Assembly: GCA_964624145.1 (NCBI GenBank)
Contig: CAZUXT010000024.1
Coordinates: 1 to 50,903, forward strand
Source: WJMT01 sp964624145
Lineage (GTDB): Bacteria; Acidobacteriota; Aminicenantia; Aminicenantales; Aminicenantaceae
Direction: 5' to 3'
DNA length: 50,903 nt
Under the pieces are notes generated by a model. The model ran no database searches. It saw nothing but the letters and a program-made list of their open reading frames with translations, and was not told the DNA's origin. The stretch's first letter is position 1. Every line of letters starts with the position of its first letter. Shown here one piece after another: positions 1 to 8,221 of this stretch. The translations under genes and the position numbers were made by a program.

Positions 1-137
1 AAATAATAAAATATTTTTGTCAAGCAAATTCGCCAAAATTGTCATAAAAATTTAAAAAAGGGCTTTTTTGAAATTCTTCAAATTCAACTGTTCGCTTCTC
101 TCCGAACTGTGTGTCTGCGGCAAAGGGGCTCTTATAA

Positions 138-935
138 AATAACTTAAGGCAGCCACAAAAAAGATCTCACCCCGGGCATCATTGCGGTGATCCAGTCATT
201 CGGAAGCCGGATATAGATAAAGTAGATCCTCATAACCGCCTGTTAGATCTTGGATGCGCTCAGGGCATTCTCAGTTACTTTCTCAGGAAAAAAGGAGGGT
301 TCTGGATAAGCGCAGATCAAGATTTTGTCAATGTTCAATCCAGTAAAAAAATTCTCAAAAAAAATCTCATTCAGTTGGAGCCCGGGCCCCTTCCGTTTAA
401 AGATGAATCGTTTGACAAAGTAGTGTGTCTTGACTATCTTGAACATCTTGAAGATGACCAGATGTGTGTGAACGAGATATGCAGGGTGCTGAAAAAACAA
501 GGTGAATTCATCGCAGCGACTCCAAGAACAGGAAAAATTTTCCTCCTTAATTACCTCCGTCCTCTTCTGGGGATGAAGCTGGAATTTTACGGCCATAAAA
601 GAGAGGGATATTCTTTAAAAGGATTAAAAACTCTTATTGAAAAAGCTGACCTCCGATTCATAAAACACAGCTCTTTTTCCGGATTTCTCACAGAGCTCAT
701 CGAGCTTATGCTCAACTTCTTATACATAAAGCTGTTTGCATCAAAAAAGTCCCTCAAATTGAGAGACGGAAACATAAGGCCTTCCACATCCAGCGAGTTC
801 GACTCGAGTAAAAGAGCATTCGGTCTCTATTCGCTGATTTACCCTTTAATCTGGATCATCACCCGAATAGACAAAATTTTCTTTTTCCAGAGGGGATACG
901 GCATCATGGTATGGGCCAAAAAAAAGGCAGAATAA
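138..935 (+). CDS. class I SAM-dependent methyltransferase, 5' end unresolved
   Basis: The reading frame is open from the stop at 135-137 to the TAA at 933-935. SAM-binding motif I (LLDLGCAQG) is encoded at 240-266. The acidic and post-I region follows (ISAD, then PLPFKDESFDKVVCLDYLEH at about 390-450), as in Methyltransf_11-type enzymes that act on small molecules or lipids. A C-terminal hydrophobic stretch (LIYPLIWIITRI) suggests membrane association. No ATG, GTG or TTG occurs in frame between 138 and 374. The first one, TTG at 375, would remove motif I, so it cannot be the true start of a working enzyme. The beginning is therefore lost, non-canonical (for example CTG 240) or frameshifted. 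The stop codon overlaps the start of the next gene, so the two are probably cotranscribed. The substrate is unknown. The family call is firm and the start is not. Confidence 0.75.
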   Translation, partial: NNLRQPQKRSHPGHHCGDPVIRKPDIDKVDPHNRLLDLGCAQGILSYFLRKKGGFWISADQDFVNVQSSKKILKKNLIQLEPGPLPFKDESFDKVVCLDYLEHLEDDQMCVNEICRVLKKQGEFIAATPRTGKIFLLNYLRPLLGMKLEFYGHKREGYSLKGLKTLIEKADLRFIKHSSFSGFLTELIELMLNFLYIKLFASKKSLKLRDGNIRPSTSSEFDSSKRAFGLYSLIYPLIWIITRIDKIFFFQRGYGIMVWAKKKAE

Positions 936-2401
936 TGGAGGTAAGGAAAAAAATCGGCCTCTTTCTCGGCCCTCTTCTCTTTCTTATCACTTATTTTTCT
1001 CCCATCCTCTCCCAAAATCCAAAAGCCCACAGGCTTCTGGCCGTGTTCTTTCTGGTCATAACCTGGTGGGTAACAGAATGCATCCCTATTCCTGTCACAG
1101 CCTTGCTGATACCTGTGTTTATCACTATCTTTCAAATCTCCAGCATTCATGAGGCTCTTTCTCCTTTTGCCAATCCTATCATAATGCTTTTCCTTGGAAG
1201 TTTTATCCTTGCCAGAGCTATGTGCGTTCACTCTTTGGACAGAAAACTGGCTTACTCTGTTCTTTCTCTCAAATCGGTCAAACACAGCCAAACCCGGGTT
1301 CTCTTTGCATTCGGGCTTCTCTCCTTATTCCTCTCCATGTGGATAAGCAACACAGCCACTACAGCCATGATGTACCCTATTGCCATGGGAGTCCTGGCCT
1401 CTTTTCACCACAAGGAAGAGGGAAAAGGCCTGTCTTTCAAAGTCATCCTTCTTTTGACCTTAGCTTATTCGGCTTCCATTGGAGGCATAGGGACTCCTAT
1501 CGGAAGCCCTCCCAATCTTATAGCCATTGGCATGCTGGAAAAACTTGCCGGTTATAAGATTGATTTTTTTCAGTGGATGGTAATCGGGTTTGTCATCCTT
1601 ATTCCCATGTATGCGTGCCTTTTTTTCTTTATGAAACACAAGTTGAAAAAGATCGACTCTTCAAACAAAGCTCTCAAGACGAAAACTTTGGATAAAGACG
1701 AAACACCCACAAAGCTCACCCGGCCGCAAAAAAATGTTTTGACTGCTTTTTCCCTTACGGTGTTTCTCTGGACTTTTCCCGGCATTATCTCCCTGGCACT
1801 GGGCAAAGCCCATCCTTTGACCCTGTGGCTGCAGCAGCACATACCTGAATCAGCAGCCGCACTTATTGGCGCGGGACTGCTCTTTCTTCTTCCTGTTGAC
1901 CTATCCAAAGGACGCTTCACCCTTACTCTCAAAGACGCTATAAATATCGATTGGGGAACCCTTCTTCTCTTCGGCGGGGGTCTTTCTCTCGGATTCCAGA
2001 TGTTTGAAACGGGATTGGCTGACATTATTGGTAAATATTTTATCTCTTTGGGAGGAAAACACGCTGGAATTTTGCTCATCACTTTTATCTCTATTGCTTT
2101 TAGTGTCTTTCTCACTGAAGTAACCTCAAATACAGCATCGGCCAATATGATCATTCCCATTATCATAGCCCTGTCACATGCGGCTTCCGTCAATCCTCTG
2201 ATCCCGGTACTGGGGAGCGCCATCGGGTGCAGTTTCGCTTTCATGCTTCCGGTAGCCACACCGCCCAACGCCATCATCTATGGATCCGGAATGATCAAGC
2301 TTCCCCAAATGATAAAAGTGGGATTCTGGCTGAATATAACAGGTATCCTTATCATATGGCTCTGTCTTTGTCTTGTTTCATCAGTCATGGGTGTCATTTG
2401 A
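935..2401 (+). CDS. DASS (SLC13) family divalent anion:sodium symporter
   Basis: This 488-residue polytopic membrane protein probably imports dicarboxylates, sulfate or another divalent anion with sodium. Both family hallmarks are present: SNT motifs at residues 138-140 and 398-400, and the GGIGTPIGSPPN loop near 183-194 with a second TPPN loop near 442. The hydrophobic pattern gives the two inverted-repeat halves known from VcINDY. I prefer the ATG at 935 because it forms a TAATG overlap with the upstream methyltransferase stop; an in-frame ATG at 911 would add eight polar residues. The sequence alone does not distinguish citrate, succinate or sulfate as substrate. Confidence 0.9.
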   Translation: MEVRKKIGLFLGPLLFLITYFSPILSQNPKAHRLLAVFFLVITWWVTECIPIPVTALLIPVFITIFQISSIHEALSPFANPIIMLFLGSFILARAMCVHSLDRKLAYSVLSLKSVKHSQTRVLFAFGLLSLFLSMWISNTATTAMMYPIAMGVLASFHHKEEGKGLSFKVILLLTLAYSASIGGIGTPIGSPPNLIAIGMLEKLAGYKIDFFQWMVIGFVILIPMYACLFFFMKHKLKKIDSSNKALKTKTLDKDETPTKLTRPQKNVLTAFSLTVFLWTFPGIISLALGKAHPLTLWLQQHIPESAAALIGAGLLFLLPVDLSKGRFTLTLKDAINIDWGTLLLFGGGLSLGFQMFETGLADIIGKYFISLGGKHAGILLITFISIAFSVFLTEVTSNTASANMIIPIIIALSHAASVNPLIPVLGSAIGCSFAFMLPVATPPNAIIYGSGMIKLPQMIKVGFWLNITGILIIWLCLCLVSSVMGVI

Positions 2402-2457
2402 TATTTTAAGACCTGTGTATTATCATTGAGCCTCACTTCAAGAAGTATGGCAGGGCC

Positions 2458-3672
2458 ATGAATACTCAGTTGATGCGCAAAATAGACCGGAGTGTCGGAA
2501 AGCCTATCTGTTCTCTTCTGACTCTGGCACATAAATTCTTAAAGGTCTTTAAAAGGCCCTCTGCGGTCAGACACCCAAAAAATATCCTTTTCATTGAAAT
2601 GTCAGAAATGGGAAGCATCATATTGGCTTATTCCCTTTTTTTAAAAACGAAACAATACTATCCGGAGGCATGCCTTTATTTTCTGACATTCAAACAAAGC
2701 CGGCATGCTGTGGATATACTCAATATCATCCCGAAAAACAATGTCTTTGCCATAGACAACCGGAACCTGTGCCTTCTCGCACTCTCCACTCTAAAAACAC
2801 TGCGTGAACTCCGCAGGATCGATCTGGATATGGCTGTTGATATGGAGACTTTTTCCAGGTTTTCGGCCATTCTCAGTTATCTCAGCGGCGCCAAAAACAG
2901 AGTGGGCTTTTACCGGTTCAATCAGGAAGGACTTTATAAAGGAAGGTTTCTCACTCATGAAGTTCCTTTCAATCCCCATATCCACATGACACAAAACATG
3001 CTCAATCTCATTTATGCGGCCCATTCCTTCAAATCAGATATCCCGCCCACCAAAAGAATACCTGATGATAAGGATATCCGCATTCCAAAATACCATCCCC
3101 CGAAAGATATCGAACAAAAAGTCTGGAAAAAAATTGCCGACAGAATTCCTTTAAAGAAAAAAAACAGTAAAATTATTTTGATCAATCCCAATGCCAGTGA
3201 TATTGTCCCTCTGAGGCGGTGGCCTGCGGAATACTACATCCGTCTTATCCGTCTTATATTGAAAAATCCGAATCCGTTGATCCTTATAACAGGAAAGGCT
3301 TCTGAAAAAAAACAAGCAGAAAAAATCATAAGGGTCATTAAATCGGACCGGTGTCTGAATTTCGCAGGAAAAACTTCCTTTCCTGAACTCATCACTCTGT
3401 ATCACTTGGCAGACATCCTGATCACCAATGACAGCGGCCCGGTTCATTTTTCAACCATGACCGGTATAAGGACATTTGTGTTCTTCGGCCCGGAAACTCC
3501 AAAGATATTCGGACCTCTGGGGGAAAAATCCCATGTGTTCTACAAAGGCATGGCCTGCAGCCCCTGTGTGTCTGCCTTCAATCAGAAGCACTCACCTTGC
3601 AGGGACAATCAATGCTTAAAAAGCATCACTTCTGAAGAGGTTTATGAAAAAGTGCTTCCTTATCTGGTTTAG
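2458..3672 (+). CDS. glycosyltransferase family 9 (heptosyltransferase-like)
   Basis: This 404-residue GT-B enzyme resembles ADP-heptose:LPS heptosyltransferases (WaaF/RfaF type), which add sugars to the lipopolysaccharide core on the cytoplasmic face. The N-terminal Rossmann half begins with NILFIEMSEMGSI. The C-terminal half carries INPNAS, the W-P-x-E-Y segment and the diagnostic TNDSGPVHF motif near residues 323-331, followed by FFGPE. A cysteine-rich stretch near 364-384 (CSPC and two further Cys) is often seen in this family. Its 3' end overlaps the convergent flavodoxin/ferredoxin gene by 47 bp. The Shine-Dalgarno sequence is weak. The acceptor and the true sugar are unknown. Confidence 0.88.
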   Translation: MNTQLMRKIDRSVGKPICSLLTLAHKFLKVFKRPSAVRHPKNILFIEMSEMGSIILAYSLFLKTKQYYPEACLYFLTFKQSRHAVDILNIIPKNNVFAIDNRNLCLLALSTLKTLRELRRIDLDMAVDMETFSRFSAILSYLSGAKNRVGFYRFNQEGLYKGRFLTHEVPFNPHIHMTQNMLNLIYAAHSFKSDIPPTKRIPDDKDIRIPKYHPPKDIEQKVWKKIADRIPLKKKNSKIILINPNASDIVPLRRWPAEYYIRLIRLILKNPNPLILITGKASEKKQAEKIIRVIKSDRCLNFAGKTSFPELITLYHLADILITNDSGPVHFSTMTGIRTFVFFGPETPKIFGPLGEKSHVFYKGMACSPCVSAFNQKHSPCRDNQCLKSITSEEVYEKVLPYLV

Positions 3673-4795
3673 GAGAAGGTTTAAGAACAGTCTTCCGGGT
3701 AAGATCTTGAAGAGACGTGTCAGGTTCTCTGTACTGACCAAAAAGGCGTTCCAAGCTGGTGTAAGTAAAGATTTGACTCGGAAGTTTGAACCGGATCAAG
3801 TGGAAGAACAGGAAATAGGCAGTGATAATAACAGGATAATAAAAAAGGGCATCCAACAGCTCCACAGTCCACCAGTTCCGGATAGACTGGAGTTGGGGAA
3901 TGAACTTGGTCAGCCATGTGTAGAGTGCAGAACCTGCAGCCAAAGAAATACCAAGGGTCCAGAGGATGGCTGCCCAGGAGTGTCCCGCCTCAACAGCATG
4001 GTTGGGGCAGCCGTTCAAACATCGGAGACATGCCTCGCAGTTGTATCTCCAGTAAGGACGTTTCTTTTTCCCTCCTCTCATGACTAAAGCACCTGTGGGG
4101 CAGGACTTTACGCACACTCCACAGCCCTTGCAGTGGATATTGGCAAACATGATTTTCCCCATAAAAAACTTACCAACAATCAAATAAAGCAGGGGAAACA
4201 ACGGGAAAAAATAGAGAAGAGGAAGCGCCCATAAGAATTCATACAGATTGTTTTTTGTCAGCCACAGTGACTTTCTTCTAAAAAAAAGAGGGAAATACTT
4301 ATCTGCCTTTTTTCTGGCTGCGGCAACAACCCTCCGGGCATGCCGGGGAGTCAGTGCCGGATGGAGAAAGGTCATGTTTGCAGGCATATCAAAACTGACA
4401 GCTCCCCTGGGAGAATATCCCTTAAACAAGAGAATGAGAGCCGGCAGAAAGGATGCCAGCCCAGCCGCCCCTGGAATTTTGAGGGGGCCGATGAAAAAAC
4501 TTCCCCTTGTCGTAAGGCACAGAAAGTGTATCCCTCTTTTTCTCGGCATTCTGAAGAGAAATTTTAGGACCGACCAGGGAGGCATCAATCCGTGAGTGGG
4601 AAAAGAAAGGGCAACCAGGTGTTCAGACAAAGAAATTTCATGCTGAGGATCCCCCTGATCCACAGGCGCAATGAGTGAAGGGATCCCCCTGTCCCTGCAG
4701 GATTCGGCAAACCATCTGGCTGTACGATAAGAATTTCCTGTTCCGCTTGAAAAATAAACCGTCGCACTTTTATATTTATGAGGCCCGGTCTTCAT
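3626..4795 (-). CDS. EFR1-type flavodoxin-ferredoxin membrane protein
   Basis: This 389-residue protein joins an N-terminal flavodoxin-like domain, with FMN-loop motif SSGTGNS at residues 16-22, to two [4Fe-4S] motifs. The ligands are C222/225/228/232 and C253/256/259/263, each followed by P. Hydrophobic segments near 187-215, 275-293 and 310-335 indicate membrane attachment. The architecture matches the EFR1 family of electron-transfer proteins; the partners are unknown. The start ATG has AGGAG five bases upstream. The 3' end overlaps the GT9 gene by 47 bp on the opposite strand. The leader contains an unusual inverted repeat, listed separately. Confidence 0.88.
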   Translation of the reverse strand: MKTGPHKYKSATVYFSSGTGNSYRTARWFAESCRDRGIPSLIAPVDQGDPQHEISLSEHLVALSFPTHGLMPPWSVLKFLFRMPRKRGIHFLCLTTRGSFFIGPLKIPGAAGLASFLPALILLFKGYSPRGAVSFDMPANMTFLHPALTPRHARRVVAAARKKADKYFPLFFRRKSLWLTKNNLYEFLWALPLLYFFPLFPLLYLIVGKFFMGKIMFANIHCKGCGVCVKSCPTGALVMRGGKKKRPYWRYNCEACLRCLNGCPNHAVEAGHSWAAILWTLGISLAAGSALYTWLTKFIPQLQSIRNWWTVELLDALFYYPVIITAYFLFFHLIRFKLPSQIFTYTSLERLFGQYREPDTSLQDLTRKTVLKPSPKPDKEALFHKPLQK

Positions 4796-4803
4796 TTGAT
4801 CTC

Positions 4804-4893
4804 CTGGGACTGAAAAACACCATTCATGAATATTGATTTCTTTTTAAATTTTATTATTGTTTCAGAAACCTTTCCATAGGACGAAAGTCCCAG
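4804..4893 (-). promoter_or_regulatory. candidate leader structure over the Shine-Dalgarno of the EFR1 gene
   Basis: On the minus strand CTGGGACT (4893-4886) is the exact complement of AGTCCCAG (4811-4804). The second arm overlaps the AGGAG ribosome site at 4805-4801. The first arm also belongs to a local hairpin GGAC-TTTC-GTCC (4890-4879). The two pairings exclude each other. A translational switch is an inference; no known riboswitch class was recognised. Confidence 0.3.
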
Positions 4894-4916
4894 TTATCAA
4901 AAATGAGACAGAAGTA

Positions 4917-5534
4917 CTAATCCATTTTCTGAATGACAACATCCAGATCGATTTGAATGGTATCATGCATACCCCAGTGCAGGTCCTTAAAATAACTCCC
5001 ATCAGGGGATATTTCCACGGAAAAGGATTTCATCTTTTCATTAAAAATACCAAGGAGTTTGTACAGGGGATATTCTTCCACAGGAGCAGAATACGGCGGA
5101 CAATTCACTATTATTGAGAAGGATGGATTTTCAAAACGAATCTCTGCCTCAAAGGTCATGCGGCCAGCCGGATCCCAAACAATATCCGACCATGACACCG
5201 GGCTTTTTGTGCCGATCATATCATCTGGAATTTCAAGAGTGCAGTAGGGGCCTTTTTCATGGTAATCCGTCAGCCGGATCTCTCCGGTTTGTGATGCAGC
5301 AGAACCGCCTGATTTTGGAAAAGTAACTTCCATTTCCACAACCCCCACGCCAACCGGTTCGGAATAAGGTGTGCCTTCGGGATAATCAGGTATTTTTGAC
5401 AAGTCACTTTCAAACGTAATGGACATCATGACTTTGAATTTCGTTTCCCCTGCTGTGCCGCAGTCAGCTAGAGTAAACAAGCAAAAAAGCAGCACAATGG
5501 ACATTGCCCAGATTGTTTTTCTTTGTTGAATCAT
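4917..5534 (-). CDS. exported protein of unknown function
   Basis: This 205-residue protein begins with a typical Sec signal peptide (IQQRKTIWAMSIVLLFCLF). A Cys follows at about residue 25 (LADCGT); the Asp before it makes this a poor lipobox, so the protein may be periplasmic rather than a lipoprotein. The mature part is rich in predicted beta strands, with no motif I recognise. The start has a good AAGGAG site, and a promoter is visible upstream at 5579-5606. It is transcribed alone and diverges from the GT87 gene. No function is assigned. Confidence 0.75.
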   Translation of the reverse strand: MIQQRKTIWAMSIVLLFCLFTLADCGTAGETKFKVMMSITFESDLSKIPDYPEGTPYSEPVGVGVVEMEVTFPKSGGSAASQTGEIRLTDYHEKGPYCTLEIPDDMIGTKSPVSWSDIVWDPAGRMTFEAEIRFENPSFSIIVNCPPYSAPVEEYPLYKLLGIFNEKMKSFSVEISPDGSYFKDLHWGMHDTIQIDLDVVIQKMD

Positions 5535-5578
5535 GAATTCTCCTTGAAGTGATAGGATAATGCCTTCCTTTTGTTCAT

Positions 5579-5606
5579 TTTATAAAAACAAACAATCAGC
5601 TGTCAA
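5579..5606 (-). promoter_or_regulatory. sigma70-type promoter of the exported protein gene
   Basis: Read on the minus strand: TTGACA (5606-5601), a 16-base spacer, TATAAA (5584-5579). It lies about 45 bases before the ATG at 5534. Confidence 0.6.
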
Positions 5607-5669
5607 AAAAACACATAAACAAAAAGGGAGACATTTCTTAAAATAATAAAAAAACAGCAATGGCCATTC

Positions 5670-5697
5670 TTGAAAAAATCATACAAATCTCTAAAAT
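5670..5697 (+). promoter_or_regulatory. probable promoter of the GT87 gene
   Basis: TTGAAA (5670-5675), a 16-base spacer and TAAAAT (5692-5697) lie about 30 bases before the start codon. The match to a sigma70 promoter is good but the surrounding DNA is very AT-rich. Confidence 0.4.
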
Positions 5698-5730
5698 GAA
5701 AGTAATAATAGTACCGCCATTTTTTTGACA

Positions 5731-6885
5731 ATGAAAAGACCGCTCATAAAAACCCTGATCCTTCTCGCTCTTGTAAGCGCACTGGTCTTTCTGTTTTTCG
5801 CTAAAGTCAGATCTGGTATGGTCGATTTTGAAGTCAACTACACTGCAGGCAAAAGACTGACATGGGGGGAATCCCTTTACAGAGTCACAGATGAACACTA
5901 TATGTTTAAATATCCATCCCCTGCGGCCATCCTTTATGCACCCTTGTCCTATCTCCCTCTGGATCTAGCCAAAGCCGTCTGGTACACCGTTGTGGTCCTG
6001 AGTTCAGCCGCCATCATAGGGCTCTCCAGGAATCTTTTCCCCGAAAACAAGCGCCCTGTCAGATGGACTCTTTTTCTTCCTTTTTTGATCTTAGCCAGAT
6101 ATTTCTTCCGGGAGATCGAACTAGGGCAGATCAATGCGTTTATCACAGCGCTCCTTCTTATCATGACCGTGGTTCTGATCCGATCTGAAAAAAAACATTC
6201 CGGAAAACTGGAAGCTGCATCGGGAATCCTCTGGGGTATTGCAGTCGTATTGAAGCCTTACGCTCTCATATTTTTCCCTTATTTCATTTTAAGAAAAAAA
6301 ATCATCCCGCTTATTTCAGGCTTCCTATCCATCTGCCTGTTCCTTGCTGCGCCTGCCCTTTACTATGGGTGGAATGGAAACAGGGAAGTCTTTACGGAAT
6401 GGATCGCCACTCTTTCTCAATCCACTCCCCAACTGCTGTCCACACAGGATAACATTTCAATCTTCGCCTTTTTTTCCAAATGGACAAACAGCGCAGGATG
6501 GGCCGTATATCCCGCTGTGGTTTGTATTTTCGGACTGGCTCTTCTTACTCTTTTTGTTATGAAAAAGCGGTCTCAGGTCATGTCCCCCTCTGTACTTGAG
6601 TCATCGCTCCTTCTCCTGTGCATACCCCTGGTCTCCCCTTTGGGGTGGGATTACACACTTCTTATGGCTTTTCCCGGGCTTATGGTCGTTGTTTATCACT
6701 TTTCATCGTTTTCAAAGGCCGGAAAGATCGTTCTTATCATAAATCTGTCTGTCATATTTTTTTCACTCTATGACCTGATGGGAAAGGAGCTGTACGCCTC
6801 GTTCATGTCTCTTTCAGTTATTACGGTTAACTTCTTGATACTGGTGTTTTATCTTTTTTATCTCCGCTTTCATAAAACTTGCTAG
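5731..6885 (+). CDS. GT87 (DUF2029) family membrane glycosyltransferase
   Basis: This 384-residue polytopic protein has about ten hydrophobic segments. Family features are near the N terminus: an Asp at residue 32 (VDFEVNY) in the first extracytoplasmic loop, then the G-E-S-L-Y and YPSPAAILYAPLS segments. The family comprises GT-C enzymes that use polyprenyl-phosphate sugars, such as the mannosyltransferase PimE, and act on the outer face of the inner membrane. The acceptor here is unknown. ATG 5731 is chosen over an in-frame TTG at 5725; neither has a clear ribosome site. Its stop lies three bases before a repeat element. Confidence 0.82.
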   Translation: MKRPLIKTLILLALVSALVFLFFAKVRSGMVDFEVNYTAGKRLTWGESLYRVTDEHYMFKYPSPAAILYAPLSYLPLDLAKAVWYTVVVLSSAAIIGLSRNLFPENKRPVRWTLFLPFLILARYFFREIELGQINAFITALLLIMTVVLIRSEKKHSGKLEAASGILWGIAVVLKPYALIFFPYFILRKKIIPLISGFLSICLFLAAPALYYGWNGNREVFTEWIATLSQSTPQLLSTQDNISIFAFFSKWTNSAGWAVYPAVVCIFGLALLTLFVMKKRSQVMSPSVLESSLLLLCIPLVSPLGWDYTLLMAFPGLMVVVYHFSSFSKAGKIVLIINLSVIFFSLYDLMGKELYASFMSLSVITVNFLILVFYLFYLRFHKTC

Positions 6886-6888
6886 CTA

Positions 6889-7186
6889 TTTAACCTGGAT
6901 GATGAACGAGTCAAGGTTGAAGATAGCTTACTGAAATTCAGGTGTGGCTGAAGCGACATTGAAGATTTAGCCTTCGGAGTGCTGTGTTTGAGGGAACTCG
7001 GCAGAGCCGAGCTGTGAGCATGTCTGACCCACGGACGGGGGGAGTTGCGCAGCAGCCGAGAATACAGTGCGAAGAATGGCGTTAAAAATCTTTAGCGAGC
7101 ACAAGCTATATCTGAATTTCACATTGGCTCGCCTCAATGGTAAAAAAATGAACATCGCCATTTTTTTATGAATAGTTCAGGTTAAA
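6889..7186. repeat. structured repeat-like element, possible MITE
   Basis: This non-coding segment of about 298 bp has ends that are inverted copies: TTTAACCTG (6889-6897) and CAGGTTAAA (7178-7186). Inside is a second exact inverted pair, TGAAATTCA (6932-6940) and TGAATTTCA (7113-7121), plus a hairpin CTCGGC-AGA-GCCGAG (6997-7011). The centre is visibly richer in GC than its flanks. The right end lies in the 3' end of the AMMECR1-type gene and provides its TAA. A 64-codon minus-strand frame (6967-7161) has no ribosome site and is probably chance. No target duplication was found. A second copy of the right-end sequence lies at 20569-20585. Mobility is inferred. Confidence 0.5.
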
Positions 7187-7742
7187 GGTTGAAATCTTTT
7201 TCTGAAAAAACCTGAGCAGTGAATATCTCTATTTCCGCTCCTTTTTTCCAGGCCTCCTCACTCAATCCCGCTTTCAGACATCCGTGCCTGAGATATGTCT
7301 CCAAATCCCATCCATATTCCATGGGAACCTGGGGCAGAAGAAGACCGGAATTCAAACCTTTGGAAACAATGATGCCGTGTCTCCCTACTTCTATTTCAGA
7401 AATATCCTTTATTCTTTTCGGAACGGAAAGCACGGAAACCTCAATATCGATAGCAGGAAATTCCGCTTTTTCAACAGGCAAAAACCGCGGATCCTTTGCG
7501 GCTGCCATGATAGAAGTTTCGATAATGGCCTTATACAAAGGGTAGCTGGGAGTGGGATATCCTATACATCCTCTCAATTGATGATTGTGCTTGATGGTTA
7601 CAAAAGCTCCCCTTTTTTCTTTTAAAACACCTTCCTCAACCTCAACATCTATGTGCTTCCCCTTTTCAAGATAATACTTTATGGAATCACGGGCTAGTTT
7701 GAGTAAAAATCTTTGCTGGTCCTTATCAAGGTCCTTTTCCAT
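7182..7742 (-). CDS. amrA: AMMECR1 family protein (AmmeMemoRadiSam protein A)
   Basis: This 186-residue protein matches AMMECR1 throughout: the invariant LRGCIG motif at residues 56-61, the AAAKDPRF segment at 81-87, and the C-terminal LLPQVPMEYGWD and HGCLKAGL stretches. Bacterial members are often encoded with a Memo-like protein and a radical SAM enzyme. Neither partner is in this window, and the biochemical role is not settled. The gene starts seven bases after the MPN-like gene, so the two probably form an operon. Its stop codon lies inside the right terminus of the 6889-7186 element, so the last residues may have been changed by an insertion. Confidence 0.92.
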   Translation of the reverse strand: MEKDLDKDQQRFLLKLARDSIKYYLEKGKHIDVEVEEGVLKEKRGAFVTIKHNHQLRGCIGYPTPSYPLYKAIIETSIMAAAKDPRFLPVEKAEFPAIDIEVSVLSVPKRIKDISEIEVGRHGIIVSKGLNSGLLLPQVPMEYGWDLETYLRHGCLKAGLSEEAWKKGAEIEIFTAQVFSEKDFNL

Positions 7743-7748
7743 TAAATT

Positions 7749-8147
7749 CTACTCCCTGTTAATGATATGGGTATCAACGGATTTCAGGCTAAACGCATCA
7801 TCATAATCTATGTAAAAAGAATCCACTGAAATACCCTTTTCTCTGTCCGTTTTTATCCTTAAAAGAACCTTTCCCACAGCAAAAGGAAAAAAAATTCTTT
7901 TATCGCTTTTTTCATCTGAAGAAAAGGTGTAAAATCCAACCACTTTATCATCAAAATGGCGGTTGATTTCCGCAAAGCTCTCTTCCGTCATACCAAGAGC
8001 CTTATGAAGGGGAAAGACCTGTTCAATATAATATTCATATCCCCGTTTATGACCGATAAGGACCCCTTGCAAACAGGAACTGCAGAGAGCCAGTCCCTCT
8101 AAATATCTCTGAGCTTCACGGCCTAAATACACATCCATTTTTTCCAT
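7749..8147 (-). CDS. MPN/JAB-like protein lacking the catalytic histidines
   Basis: This 132-residue protein has the outline of a JAB1/MPN domain: an N-terminal segment, LQGVLIGHKRGYEYYIEQVFPL (split by the turn at G32-G36), then VVGFYTF at residues 69-75. Active JAMM metalloproteases have W-Y-H-x-H-P and a later S-x-x-D there. Here the segment reads GFYTFSSDE with no histidine, so a zinc protease activity is unlikely. It lies seven bases upstream of the AMMECR1-type gene on the same strand and is probably cotranscribed. The fold call is made by eye and is moderate; the alternative is an unrelated small alpha/beta protein. Confidence 0.5.
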   Translation of the reverse strand: MEKMDVYLGREAQRYLEGLALCSSCLQGVLIGHKRGYEYYIEQVFPLHKALGMTEESFAEINRHFDDKVVGFYTFSSDEKSDKRIFFPFAVGKVLLRIKTDREKGISVDSFYIDYDDAFSLKSVDTHIINRE

Positions 8148-8221
8148 TATAACAAATTATTCTGTCATTTTTTACACATAAGTGATATATATATGCAAAA
8201 CAAACAACGAAGGAGAAAGCA

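Noticed and set aside
6967..7161. 64-codon minus-strand ORF in the repeat element
   Set aside because: No ribosome site, no recognisable domain, and it sits in a hairpin-rich non-coding element.
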